Assembly (NCBI GenBank): GCA_016719645.1 | Contig: JADJYS010000001.1 | Coordinates: 248,001-312,000, forward strand | Direction: 5' to 3' | DNA length: 64,000 nucleotides | DNA from: a bacterium | Lineage (GTDB): Bacteria > Krumholzibacteriota > Krumholzibacteriia > LZORAL124-64-63 | In this document: in pieces, positions 39,710 through 48,178 of the stretch | How the letters are laid out: each line of letters starts with the position of its first letter | How positions within the stretch are numbered: the first letter of the stretch is position 1 | Notes under the pieces: generated by a model | The model's database searches: none | What the model saw: the letters and a program-made list of their open reading frames with translations, nothing else | Told to the model about the DNA's origin: nothing | Translations under genes and position numbers: made by a program

Positions 39710-40890
39710 CGGCGCCCAGCCGCACGGCCACGGCCCACCTCGTCAGGGCGCTGCGCCTGCTGGCGTGGTCGTCGGCGGCGGTCCTGCTGATCGCGGCCGG
39801 CGTCGCCTTCTGGGCCTGGACGGAGTGGAACCGCGCGGGCCCCGGCGCGGGCGCGCCCGCCGGGGCCGCACCGGTCGAGATCCGCGTCCCCCCCGGCGCC
39901 AGCCTCGCCACGGTCGCCGACACGCTGCAGGCGCGCGGCCTGCTCGACCGACGCCGCGCGTTCGTGCTCGGGGCGCGGCTGACCGGCTCGGACCGCTCGA
40001 TCCGCGCCGGCCGCTACGCCCTGCAGCGCGGCCTGTCGCCGCGCGAGCTGCTGATCCTGCTGGTCGACGGCCGCACGCTGCCGGTGGTGGTGATGGTGCC
40101 CGAGGGGCTGCCGACGCGCGACGCGGTGGTCGCCGTCGCCGAGGCCTTCGGCTGGGCGCCCGCCACGTTCCGCGCCGCCTGCGACGCCGAGGTGCGGGCG
40201 CTGCTGCTCGAGACCGCCGGCGATCCCGCCGCCTACGCCGCGGCCCTGCTGCAGGAGAGCCTCGCCCGCGGCCGGGAGTTCCCCCTCTGCGAGGGCTACC
40301 TCTTCCCGGAGACCTACCACTTCGCCGAGGGCGCCTCGGTCCGCGACGTCGCCCGCGCGATCATGCGCGCGGGCTGGGACCGCTGGGTCCCCGACGCGAA
40401 GGCGCGCCTCGCCCTCGGGGACCTGCCCCTGCGCACGCCGCACGAGGTGCTGACCCTCGCCTCCATCGTCGAGGCGGAGACGCCGCGCGTGTCCGAGATG
40501 CCGCGGGTGGCCGCGGTCTACCTGAACCGGCTGCGCGACGGCCGGCCGCTGCAGGCCGACCCCACCGTCGCCCACGCCCTGGACAAGAAGGGGCAGCGGA
40601 TCCTGTACTCGGACCTGCGCATCCCGTCGGTCTTCAACACCTACCTCAACCGCGGGCTGCCGCCGGGGCCCATCGGCAACCCGGGGCTCGCGGCCATCGC
40701 CGCGGTGCTCAAGCCGCTCCCCGGCTGCCAGGATTACTTCTTCGTCGCCGACGGCCTCGGCGGCCACGTCTTCTCGCGCACCCACGCCCAGCACGAGGCG
40801 GCGGTGCAGGTCTACCGCCAGCGCCGGGCCGAGGCGGGGCGGGTGAAGGAGCCGGCGGCGGCCGCCGCCGACTCGACGCCGGCGTCCTGA
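39706..40890 (+). CDS. mltG: Endolytic murein transglycosylase MltG
   Basis: A 394-residue inner-membrane enzyme that cuts nascent glycan strands. One N-terminal membrane segment (LAWSSAAVLLIAAGVAFWAW) is followed by a LysM-like part (VRVPPGASLATVADTLQARG), CEGYLFPETYHFAEGASV, LTLASIVEAETPRVSEMPRV (catalytic Glu), RDGRPLQADPTVAHAL and the end motif YLNRGLPPGPIGNPGLAAI. Start ATG 39706 overlaps ruvX. The final 30 residues are low-complexity Ala-rich. Confidence 0.94.
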   Translation: MTAPSRTATAHLVRALRLLAWSSAAVLLIAAGVAFWAWTEWNRAGPGAGAPAGAAPVEIRVPPGASLATVADTLQARGLLDRRRAFVLGARLTGSDRSIRAGRYALQRGLSPRELLILLVDGRTLPVVVMVPEGLPTRDAVVAVAEAFGWAPATFRAACDAEVRALLLETAGDPAAYAAALLQESLARGREFPLCEGYLFPETYHFAEGASVRDVARAIMRAGWDRWVPDAKARLALGDLPLRTPHEVLTLASIVEAETPRVSEMPRVAAVYLNRLRDGRPLQADPTVAHALDKKGQRILYSDLRIPSVFNTYLNRGLPPGPIGNPGLAAIAAVLKPLPGCQDYFFVADGLGGHVFSRTHAQHEAAVQVYRQRRAEAGRVKEPAAAAADSTPAS

Positions 40891-40902
40891 CGGCGCGGCG
40901 CC

Positions 40903-40931
40903 TTGACGCGGCCGCGCGGCGGGGCTACCCT
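40903..40931 (+). promoter_or_regulatory. Promoter of the micro membrane protein and tRNA-Val unit
   Basis: TTGACG (40903-40908), 17-base spacer, TACCCT (40926-40931). No other promoter is visible before the tRNA, so ORF and tRNA are probably one transcript. Confidence 0.6.
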
Positions 40932-40983
40932 GGCGCGTAGCGCCGGATGCGGCGCCGAGCGCATCGGCGAGGGAGGGAGCGCG

Positions 40984-41154
40984 ATGATCCGCAAGTACCT
41001 GGGGTTGTTGGTGGGGTTCGCGACGATCGTCGCCGGCTACGCGCTGTTGGCCGGGGGCGACATCACCGCCGCGCCCCTGCTGCTGGTCCTGGGGTACTGC
41101 ATCCTGATCCCCCTGTTCCTCCTGCGCTCCTTCCTGCAGGGCAAGGGCGAATAG
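40984..41154 (+). CDS. Small two-segment membrane protein overlapping tRNA-Val
   Basis: A 56-residue protein: MIRKYLGLLVGFATIVAGYA is the first hydrophobic segment, a polar turn GGDITAA follows, and PLLLVLGYCILIPLFLLRSF is the second. ATG 40984 has GAGGGAGG just upstream. Its last three codons and TAG stop (41152-41154) lie inside the acceptor/D-arm start of tRNA-Val (41145 on). I do not recognise a named family. The clean ribosome site and promoter favour a real gene. Confidence 0.7.
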   Translation: MIRKYLGLLVGFATIVAGYALLAGGDITAAPLLLVLGYCILIPLFLLRSFLQGKGE

Positions 41155-41221
41155 CTCAGCTGGTCAGAGCACCTGCTTTACACGCAGGGGGTCACAGGTT
41201 CGAACCCTGTTTCGCCCACCA
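41145..41221 (+). tRNA. tRNA-Val (anticodon TAC)
   Basis: A 77-base cloverleaf with encoded CCA. Acceptor stem GGGCGAA / TTCGCCC is perfect, anticodon arm CCTGC-TTTACAC-GCAGG reads TAC, and T-arm is ACAGG-TTCGAAC-CCTGT. The 5' end overlaps the upstream small gene by 10 bases. Confidence 0.97.
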
Positions 41222-41332
41222 TGCACCCCGACGCCCCCTTTCCGGGAATCCCCGGGAACCCGATAAAAGACTAACAACCTCTAATTTTATGATGATCTGT
41301 GAATAAGGGGGCCCGTAAACCAAAAAATAGTG

Positions 41333-41361
41333 TTGCACGCCGTCCTCCCCGGTGGTAAACT
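41333..41361 (+). promoter_or_regulatory. Candidate promoter of the dockerin-like protein gene
   Basis: TTGCAC (41333-41338), 17-base spacer, TAAACT (41356-41361), in an AT-rich 254-base gap after tRNA-Val. A leader of about 110 bases would follow, containing the small inverted repeat AAGTC / GACTT. Confidence 0.55.
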
Positions 41362-41475
41362 CATGAAGTCAAGTTAAGGACTTATGAAGAGTGGAAGGGA
41401 GGGTCAACGTAATTGCACTCGTTCTCGCTTGGGTTTGCCACCCTCGCATGAAAATGCCTTTTAGGAGGTGTCCTA

Positions 41476-42123
41476 ATGCTTCGTAGGAACATTGTGGGTC
41501 TTGTGATCTGCGTCGCTGCCCTGGGTGTCAGCACTCTGGGCGTGGCGGGTGTCCCTGACCTGGTCAACTCGAACGCCGATCTGCCCGCGGGACTGCCCCA
41601 GGTGAGCGTGTTCCTGACCCCGGACGGCACCGGCAACCTGATGACCGAGGCCCGGGCCATCACGACGCCGCCCCTGGACGTCGTGGATGCCACCATCACG
41701 GTGACGCTGCTCGACGCCGGCATGAACCCCGTCTTCGCCTATCCTTTCGAGGACATGTGGCTGGAGACGACGCTCGGCGGCCTGGTGGCCTGCACCAACG
41801 GCACCCTGGCCAACTTCAACACCGACATCAACGGCGTCACGACCTTCGTGGGCCCGTTCTATGCCGGTGGCTACTCGAACAAGGTGGCCGGTGAGCTGAC
41901 CCAGGTCATCATCAACGGTTCGCCGCTGGTCAACGAGGACCTGAACGTCCTGTTCAACAGCCCCGACGTCTTCGCCGACGGCGTGGTTGACCTGAGCGAC
42001 GTGTCGCAGTTCTCGGGGTACTACGGCGGGACCAACTACGCTGCCGACTACTTCTACGACGGCAGCGTGAACCTGTCCGACCTGGTGCTCTTCTCGAGCT
42101 CGGTCAACGTGGTGTGCCCGTAA
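41476..42123 (+). CDS. Exported protein with a C-terminal dockerin-like calcium-binding domain
   Basis: A 215-residue protein: signal peptide (RNIVGLVICVAALGVSTLGVAG), then an Ig-like region (residues 30-150) with LDVVDATITVTLLDAGMNP, TFVGPFYAGGYSN and ELTQVIINGSPLV. Residues 160-212 hold two dockerin-type loops, FADGVVDLSDVSQFSGYYGG and YFYDGSVNLSDLVLFSSSV, each with the D-x-D/N-G-x-V-x-L-x-D calcium pattern. It probably sits outside the inner membrane and could dock to a cohesin-like partner, which is not visible in the window. ATG 41476 follows a strong AGGAGG. The next exported genes are on the same strand. Confidence 0.78.
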   Translation: MLRRNIVGLVICVAALGVSTLGVAGVPDLVNSNADLPAGLPQVSVFLTPDGTGNLMTEARAITTPPLDVVDATITVTLLDAGMNPVFAYPFEDMWLETTLGGLVACTNGTLANFNTDINGVTTFVGPFYAGGYSNKVAGELTQVIINGSPLVNEDLNVLFNSPDVFADGVVDLSDVSQFSGYYGGTNYAADYFYDGSVNLSDLVLFSSSVNVVCP

Positions 42124-42134
42124 GGAAATTCTCG

Positions 42135-42159
42135 GCCCCGCGGCCCCGGGCCGCGGGGC
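42135..42159 (+). terminator. GC-rich hairpin after the dockerin-like gene
   Basis: An 11-bp stem GCCCCGCGGCC / GGCCGCGGGGC with loop CCG, followed by GAAACTCC. No T-run, so it may attenuate or protect the mRNA rather than stop transcription. Confidence 0.45.
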
Positions 42160-42212
42160 GAAACTCCTCGGCAACCAGTTGACCGAGGCAGACAACCCAA
42201 AGGAGACGCAAC

Positions 42213-42800
42213 ATGAAGAAGTTGTTAGCTCTGACCGCGATCGCGCTGCTCGCCTTCAGCGTCAGCGCCTCGGCTCAGGTCGATCCCGATCCGGATGGCA
42301 TGGGCATCTACTTCGATCTGGGCGCGACCCAGTTCAACGTGGCCTACACCGGCACGTTCACTCCGCTGAACGTCTACCTGCTGCTCACCCGGCCCTCGGG
42401 CGACTTCATTCGGGCGTGGGAGTGCACGATCGTGGAGACCAACACCTTCACGGTTGCCGGCACCTGGACGCTGAACGGCGGCCTGGACGTCGACAACGAT
42501 CCCATGGACTTCGTCGTCGGCACCGGCGCGGCTCCGCATCCGGCCGCTCCGGCCATCATGCTGGCCAGCAAGACGATGTATGGCCAGCCGACCTCGACCG
42601 CGACCTTCCGGGTCAAGGGCGTGGCCGGTTCGGTCAGCTTCCCCGGTGGCCAGCCCGGCTACGTTCACACCCTGGGCTTCAACACCCCCTGCCAGGTCCT
42701 GACGGGCGACATGAACGCGCCCCAGGCCTGCGTGAACGTCAACTGCGTGGTCGTCGCGAACGAGGACATGTCCTGGAGCAACGTCAAGGCTCTGTACTAG
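42213..42800 (+). CDS. Exported protein with C-terminal SWSNVKALY tail (paralogue A)
   Basis: A 195-residue secreted protein of unknown function. Signal peptide MKKLLALTAIALLAFSVSASA, then a beta-rich domain with GMGIYFDLGATQFN, TPLNVYLLLTRPSGDFIRAW, GGLDVDNDPMDFVVGTGA and GSVSFPGGQPGYVHTLGFNT. The last residues, EDMSWSNVKALY, match a tail seen on other exported proteins here. It is a close paralogue of the next gene (shared LDVDNDPxDFVVG and SVSFPGGxPGYVHTLGFNTP). ATG 42213 follows AAAGGAGA. It may be co-transcribed with the dockerin-like gene. Confidence 0.8.
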   Translation: MKKLLALTAIALLAFSVSASAQVDPDPDGMGIYFDLGATQFNVAYTGTFTPLNVYLLLTRPSGDFIRAWECTIVETNTFTVAGTWTLNGGLDVDNDPMDFVVGTGAAPHPAAPAIMLASKTMYGQPTSTATFRVKGVAGSVSFPGGQPGYVHTLGFNTPCQVLTGDMNAPQACVNVNCVVVANEDMSWSNVKALY

Positions 42801-42833
42801 TCTTCGCCCAGCGATCCGTGTAGCTGTCAGCTA

Positions 42834-42865
42834 GGGGCCGCCCTCCGGGGCGGCCCCGTTCCTTT
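42834..42865 (+). terminator. Rho-independent terminator
   Basis: A 10-bp stem GGGGCCGCCC / GGGCGGCCCC with loop TCCG, followed by GTTCCTTT. Confidence 0.75.
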
Positions 42866-42919
42866 GCCCCGCCGCCCGCCCGCCCGCGGTCCGGGGCGAA
42901 GGGGGGCGGGGAAAGACGC

Positions 42920-42948
42920 TTGACAGGTCCGGCGCTTGCCCGGATATT
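42920..42948 (+). promoter_or_regulatory. Promoter of exported paralogue B
   Basis: A consensus TTGACA (42920-42925), 17-base spacer, GATATT (42943-42948). Confidence 0.6.
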
Positions 42949-43180
42949 GATACGAAATCGACGCAGGAATCCCGGCGTCCGGTCCGGAGGGGACGTGGGC
43001 TCTCCGCGGACGGTGAGGGTCATCGCGGGCGACAGGGCGCAGGCGGTGCGTCGCGGGTGCGGCGAGTCGTCGGCGTACGTGGCCGGGCAGCGGAAGAACT
43101 TGCACGAAAGCTCTGATTGGGAAATCCGTGCGGCAGTCGATTCTGGTAATTGGCAATTCCGAGCGAAAGGGGACAGACCG
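42949..43180 (+). other. Long untranslated leader before paralogue B
   Basis: About 225 bases separate the promoter from ATG 43181. I see no convincing gene: an open frame runs through but lacks a ribosome site and its translation is low-complexity Arg/Gly. The last 60 bases become AT-richer (TTCTGGTAATTGGCAATTCC) and end in the ribosome site AAAGGGGA. Regulatory function is possible but not shown. Confidence 0.4.
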
Positions 43181-43801
43181 ATGAAGAAGATGTTACTCGT
43201 TCTGAGCGTTCTGGTGTTGACCGCCTCCATGGCCTGGGCCTATCCCGGCCCCGACAGCATGGGCATCTACGCCGACGTGACCGACACCGGGCCCGCCGAG
43301 AACTGCGTGACCATCCCCGCCTTCACGCCGACGAACATCTACATGTGCATCACCAACCCGAGCGGCTGGCCGGTGCTGGCCTGGGAAGCCCGCATCACCA
43401 ACACCAACGCCGCCAGCATGATCGGCACCTGGTCGATGTTCGGCCTGGACGTCGACAACGACCCCGAGGACTTCGTGGTCGGCAACGGCGCTCAGCCCCT
43501 GGTGCCGAACGAGCAGGGCGTCGTGGTGCTGGGCTCGATGCAGTTCATCATCCTGAACGCCGCCGCGGTGATCGACTTCACGATCTCGCACATCCCCGGC
43601 TCGGTCAGCTTCCCCGGCGGCACCCCGGGCTACGTGCACACGCTGGGCTTCAACACGCCCTGCTACACCGCCACCGGCGGCACGCCCGGTACGCCGTACG
43701 TCTACAACCCGGTGTTCCGCGTCAACGGCCCCGAGGCCGGCCAGTGCATCGTCGCCGAGGAAGAGGCTTCCTGGAGCGAGATCAAGACGCTGTACCGGTG
43801 A
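43181..43801 (+). CDS. Exported protein with C-terminal SWSEIKTLYR tail (paralogue B)
   Basis: A 206-residue secreted protein. Signal peptide MKKMLLVLSVLVLTASMAWA; the mature start PGPDSMGIYADVTDTG and the blocks FTPTNIYMCITNPSGWPVLA, FGLDVDNDPEDFVVGNGA and GSVSFPGGTPGYVHTLGFNT align with paralogue A. Cysteines at ENCVTI, YMCIT, TPCYT and GQCIV may form disulphides. The C-terminus is EEEASWSEIKTLYR, the fullest form of the shared tail. ATG 43181 is chosen for its ribosome site and signal peptide; upstream in-frame starts lack both. Function unknown. Confidence 0.8.
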   Translation: MKKMLLVLSVLVLTASMAWAYPGPDSMGIYADVTDTGPAENCVTIPAFTPTNIYMCITNPSGWPVLAWEARITNTNAASMIGTWSMFGLDVDNDPEDFVVGNGAQPLVPNEQGVVVLGSMQFIILNAAAVIDFTISHIPGSVSFPGGTPGYVHTLGFNTPCYTATGGTPGTPYVYNPVFRVNGPEAGQCIVAEEEASWSEIKTLYR

Positions 43802-43824
43802 CCCTGCAGTTTCGCGTGATCACG

Positions 43825-43854
43825 GAGGGGCGGGGCGACCCGCCCCTTCCGTTT
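43825..43854 (+). terminator. Terminator-like hairpin after paralogue B
   Basis: Stem AGGGGCGGG / CCCGCCCCT with a GCGA loop (43835-43838), followed by TCCGTTT. Confidence 0.65.
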
Positions 43855-43898
43855 GACGGCCATCGGCCGCCGCCGCCGCGCGCGCCCGGCGCCGCGCG

Positions 43899-43927
43899 TT
43901 GACCACGGCGGCGACCGCTCTTATACT
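43899..43927 (+). promoter_or_regulatory. Promoter of the C25 peptidase operon
   Basis: TTGACC (43899-43904), 17-base spacer, TATACT (43922-43927), 58 bases before the start at 43985. One of the best promoter matches in the window. Confidence 0.72.
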
Positions 43928-43984
43928 GACGCGACGATCCACCCCCTGGACGCCAAGCCCCCCCCTGGGCAAGGAGACCGCGGC

Positions 43985-46900
43985 ATGAGCCGGATCCCCG
44001 ACAACCGCGAGCGCGCCCGGCGCGCCCTGCTGCTCCTCGTTCCCCTGCTGCTGGCCTGCGGCGCCGCGGGAGCCACCCCGCTGCTGATCACGCAGTCGGA
44101 ACCGCAGTCGCTGACGCTCCGTCTGACGACGGGCGACGCGGGCTGGGCGCCGGTGTTCTCGAGGGACGGCCTGACGTACCACCGGCTCGAACTGCCGGAT
44201 TTCGTCATCACCGGCGAGCCGCGTCGGCCCGCGGTGCCCGCGCTGGGGAGCTGGCTCGTCCTGCCCCCCGGCACGCGGGCGGTCGTCCGCCTGGTCGAGG
44301 CTGTCTGGGAACCCCTGGACGGCCGTCTGGTGGCGCCGGCGCCGACGCCGGTGCTGCGCCCGCACAGCGGCGGCGGCGATCCCGTGATGGACGAGGAGTT
44401 CCTGCTCCCGGGCGAGGCGGCGCAGCGCGGCGTCGAAGCCGTGCCTGCGGCGTCCGACGCGGCCGCGGCGCCGCCCGGGCTCGAGCTGGGTGCGGTCAGG
44501 CTCTGGCGCGGCCACCGCATCGTGCCGGTGACGATCCGTCCGCTGGACGTCGGCGAGGACCTGAGGGCGCGCCGCCTGCTGAAGAGCGCCGCCTGGACCA
44601 TCGTCTTCGAGCCCGAGCCCGGCGCCGCGGACAAGGCCGGCGGGCGCAGCGAGCCCGGCGACGCCCGCTTCGGCCACCTCCTGCTCAACGGCGATGCGCT
44701 CGCCGCCCAGCCCCGCGAAGCGGTCGCGTCGTCCGGCGCGGAGAAGTCGGCCGCCCGCCGCGCCGCGACGCTGCTCGGTCCCGAGATCCGCGTGCCGGTG
44801 ACGCGCACCGGTCTGCACCGCCTGCGCGCCGCCGACCTGCTCGGCGCCTCCCTGCTGCCGTCGGGCGTGCGGGAGGACCAGCTGCGCCTGTACCAGCGCC
44901 GCTACGTGCCCGGCCAGACGCCGCCCTACGACGAGATCGAGGTGCCGGTGGACCTGGTCGGCGACGGCGGCGCCTTCGAAGGGGACGAGGCGCTGGTCTT
45001 CCACGGGCTGCGGCCCCGCGACGACGGCCCCTTCGCGTTCGACGGCCGCAGCTACGCGAGCTGCGGCGATTCGCTGGAGACCTGGAACCCCGGGGCGCTC
45101 GACCCCGTCAACAACGGCAACATCTACTACCTGGCCGCGGCCGACCCCGCGCAGGGCGAGGGCTGGGCCCGCATGCCGCGGCTCTCGCTGCCGGCCGCCC
45201 AGGGCGCGCCCGCGGCGAGCTACCGCCGGGTCGACCTGCGCGAGGAGGACACGCACTACGTGGTGCGGCCCTTCGACGCCAACGTCGACCGCTACGTCTG
45301 GAACAGCAAGGAGGACCGCACGGTCGAGCGCGACCTCGATGCGGTCAACCCCGCGCCCGGCGGCGGCGTGACGCTGCGGGCCGGCGTGCTGGGCTACGGC
45401 GCGACCCTGCGCACGTTCAACTTCGCGCTGGTGCGCGACGCGACGCCGACCGCGCTGGGCACGCTCCAGACCAACCACGCGGGCGCCGTCTTCGCCGCGC
45501 CCGCCGGCCTGACCGGCGCCGACCTCGCCGGGGCGGCGCTGCGGGTGAGCGGGCCGTCGAGCTACCTCACGGGCTACCTGGACTGGTTCGAGATCGCCTA
45601 CGACGCCCTCTACCGGGCCGACGGCGGCGCGCTCGACTTCCACGCCGGCGACGCCGCCGGCTCGCGTTCGCTGGAAGTCACGGGGTTCGCCGACCCGCAG
45701 CTCTGGGTCTACGACGTCTCGGACCCGCGCGCGCCGCAGCGCGTGGAGCTCGGGGCGGGCAACGTCGTGGACGCCGGGGACGGCACCTGGACCCTCTCGC
45801 TCGAGGTCGCGCAGGACGCGCCCGGCGCCCGGCGCTTCGCGGCCCGCGCCGGCGCGCTCGCCGCGGCGGTGCCCGCGGTGCCGACCTTCAAGATCAGCCG
45901 GGTGACCGCGGCCGACGACCCCCTGGCGGCCGCGGCCGCGGCCGACGTGATCGTGGTGACGCACCCGGATTTCCGCGCCGAGGCCGAGCGCTGGGCCGCC
46001 CACCGGGCCGCGCGCTCGCCGGAGCCCCTGTCGGTCGCCGTGGTGGACGTCCACGCGGTCTACGACTGGTACGGCGGCGGCCTGAAGAACCCGCGCGCGA
46101 TCAAGCGCCTGGTGACCCGCGCCCTCGCGGACGGCGGCCCGTGGGCCCTGCAGATCTTCGGCGACGGCAACGAGAACGTGCGCGCCCTGAGCGCGGAGGA
46201 CGCGGCCCGCGACTTCGTGCCGGCGCCGATGTTCCGCTGGACCACGACCAACTACGAGAACGAGATGAACCCGGCCGACGAGTGGTACGCCACGCCGGGG
46301 GCCGGCCCCAACTACCCCTACGACACCAGCGCCCTGCCCGAACTGCTGGTCGGCCGCTTCCCCTGCAACACGGCGGCCGAGTGCGCGGTCCTGGTCGACA
46401 AGGTGATCGCCTTCGAGGCCTCCGCCGAGGCCTGGAAGAAGCGCTCGATCGTCGTGGCGGACGACGCCTGGTCGGACGGCTACGACGTGGGGCTCGACGA
46501 GCTGATCTACCAGAGCGGCGAGCAGGTCTTCGAGACCAGCCTGGAGGAGGGCGCCGTGCTCTGGGAGTCGTTCGCCGACTCCCGCGACGGCTACCCCGGG
46601 GACCCCGCCTTCGAGGCGTCCCGTGTCTACGCCGGCGACTGGCTGGACCTGCACGAGCCCTTCCCCGGCGGCGTGCGCTCGCGCCGGACGATGCGGGCCA
46701 TCGCCGCCACCGAGGTCGTGCCGGTCCTGCTGGCGCGGCTCGGCGCCGGCGGCATGCTGGCCACCTACCAGGGGCACGCCAACGACCACCTGCTGTCCCA
46801 CGAGCAGATCATCGAGGACGTGCCCGTGATCCAGTACCGGCAGGACGTGGCGAGCCTGGCGAACCTCGGGCGTCCCTTCGTCTTCATCGGGCTGGGCTGC

Positions 46901-48178
46901 CACGTCTCGCGCTGGGCCCGGGACATCTCGCCGGAGTCGAACCCCACCTCGAAGCCCTCGCTCGGCGAGAAGATGCTGCGGCGCGCCAACGCCGGGGCCG
47001 TGGGCGTCTACGCCAGCCCGGGCTACGAGTACCGCGACCCCAACGCGGCGCTGGCGCGGCTGCAGGCCCGCGTGATGCTGCAGACCCCGCCGTTGGGTCC
47101 CTCGGGCCGCTCGCGCTGGATCCTGGGCGAGGTGCTGGCCGCGGCCGAGGCCTCGTTCCTGGCCGCGTCGCCCAACAACTGGCAGTACCGGCTGGCCGTG
47201 GCCCAGTTCTCGCTGCTCGGGGACGCCCTGATGGTGCTGGACGCGGGCCCGCCCCGGCTCGACGTCCGGCTCGACTGGGAGCTCCTGGAGGACGGCGCGA
47301 CGGTCAAGGCCCAGGACGAGGCCAACACGGTCGTGCTCACGGTCAAGGCCTTCGACGAGGCCGGGATCGACCGCCTCGAAGTGTCGGGAGTCGACGGCGC
47401 CGCGGTGACCGCGACGCGCCCCGAGGGGGCGACCAGCGACCAGCGCACGACCTTCGAGGTGCGCCTGCCGGTGCCCACGCAGGACGCGACGGCCGTGCTG
47501 CACGTCTACGACACCGCCGCCGCCCGCGACGATTCCCCCCACGCCACGTTCACGGTGCGGATGCCGGTGTCGGTCGTGCTCTACCTCGAGGACGAGCTCT
47601 ACGTGGCCGGCGAGACGCCCTTCCCCTCGCCGGGACCGGGGGCGTTCACCGGCCGCGCCGTCGTGGCCGCGTTCCTGCCCGAGGACGCCGTGCTCGAACT
47701 GCTGGGCCGCAACGTCTCGCTCACGGGCGTGTCGCTCACCCGCGTCGACGAGCACACCGTCGACCTGGCCTTCAGCGCCGCCAGGAGCGGCGCGGGGCCG
47801 GCCGCGGTCGTGCTGCTGATCGACGGCCACGGCACGGAGATCCCTCTGGAGCAGAGCGAAAACGGCGACGCCACCGGCATCTCCGACCTGATGGCCTTCC
47901 CGAACCCGGCCGGCGACAGCACCCGCTTCGTGTTCGCCACCGATGCCGCGCCCGGGCCCGGCAGCATCCTGCTGTTCACCGTGGCCGGCCGGCTCGCCGC
48001 GCGGCTGCCGCTGGACGCGGCGGACTTCGTGGGCGGCGGGCGCGTGATCGTGCCCTGGGACGCGCGCGACGACCGGGGCGACCGGCTCGCCAACGGCGTC
48101 TACCTCTACCGGGTCGAGCTGCCGACGGCCGACGGCGTCGTGAGCAGCGGGATGCAGCGACTGGTCCTGATGCGGTGA
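43985..48178 (+). CDS. Gingipain-type (C25) cysteine peptidase, PorU-like, with FlgD-Ig/type-IX-like C-terminus
   Basis: A 1397-residue secreted protein. A signal peptide (RRALLLLVPLLLACGAAGA) is followed by a gingipain-like prodomain with HRLELPDFVITGEPRRPAVP. The caspase-like core has ALQIFGDGNENV, LPELLVGRFPCNTAAECAVL, catalytic His931 in TYQGHANDHL and catalytic Cys972 in FIGLGCHVSRW. The C-terminus has LMAFPNPAGDSTRFVF and WDARDDRGDRLANGVYLYRV, ending QRLVLMR, as in FlgD-Ig-like/type IX sorting regions. Its size and domain order resemble PorU, the type IX sortase; being a plain secreted protease is the alternative. ATG 43985 follows AAGGAG. Its stop overlaps the GTG of the next gene, so three cell-envelope genes form an operon. 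Confidence 0.85.
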   Translation: MSRIPDNRERARRALLLLVPLLLACGAAGATPLLITQSEPQSLTLRLTTGDAGWAPVFSRDGLTYHRLELPDFVITGEPRRPAVPALGSWLVLPPGTRAVVRLVEAVWEPLDGRLVAPAPTPVLRPHSGGGDPVMDEEFLLPGEAAQRGVEAVPAASDAAAAPPGLELGAVRLWRGHRIVPVTIRPLDVGEDLRARRLLKSAAWTIVFEPEPGAADKAGGRSEPGDARFGHLLLNGDALAAQPREAVASSGAEKSAARRAATLLGPEIRVPVTRTGLHRLRAADLLGASLLPSGVREDQLRLYQRRYVPGQTPPYDEIEVPVDLVGDGGAFEGDEALVFHGLRPRDDGPFAFDGRSYASCGDSLETWNPGALDPVNNGNIYYLAAADPAQGEGWARMPRLSLPAAQGAPAASYRRVDLREEDTHYVVRPFDANVDRYVWNSKEDRTVERDLDAVNPAPGGGVTLRAGVLGYGATLRTFNFALVRDATPTALGTLQTNHAGAVFAAPAGLTGADLAGAALRVSGPSSYLTGYLDWFEIAYDALYRADGGALDFHAGDAAGSRSLEVTGFADPQLWVYDVSDPRAPQRVELGAGNVVDAGDGTWTLSLEVAQDAPGARRFAARAGALAAAVPAVPTFKISRVTAADDPLAAAAAADVIVVTHPDFRAEAERWAAHRAARSPEPLSVAVVDVHAVYDWYGGGLKNPRAIKRLVTRALADGGPWALQIFGDGNENVRALSAEDAARDFVPAPMFRWTTTNYENEMNPADEWYATPGAGPNYPYDTSALPELLVGRFPCNTAAECAVLVDKVIAFEASAEAWKKRSIVVADDAWSDGYDVGLDELIYQSGEQVFETSLEEGAVLWESFADSRDGYPGDPAFEASRVYAGDWLDLHEPFPGGVRSRRTMRAIAATEVVPVLLARLGAGGMLATYQGHANDHLLSHEQIIEDVPVIQYRQDVASLANLGRPFVFIGLGCHVSRWARDISPESNPTSKPSLGEKMLRRANAGAVGVYASPGYEYRDPNAALARLQARVMLQTPPLGPSGRSRWILGEVLAAAEASFLAASPNNWQYRLAVAQFSLLGDALMVLDAGPPRLDVRLDWELLEDGATVKAQDEANTVVLTVKAFDEAGIDRLEVSGVDGAAVTATRPEGATSDQRTTFEVRLPVPTQDATAVLHVYDTAAARDDSPHATFTVRMPVSVVLYLEDELYVAGETPFPSPGPGAFTGRAVVAAFLPEDAVLELLGRNVSLTGVSLTRVDEHTVDLAFSAARSGAGPAAVVLLIDGHGTEIPLEQSENGDATGISDLMAFPNPAGDSTRFVFATDAAPGPGSILLFTVAGRLAARLPLDAADFVGGGRVIVPWDARDDRGDRLANGVYLYRVELPTADGVVSSGMQRLVLMR

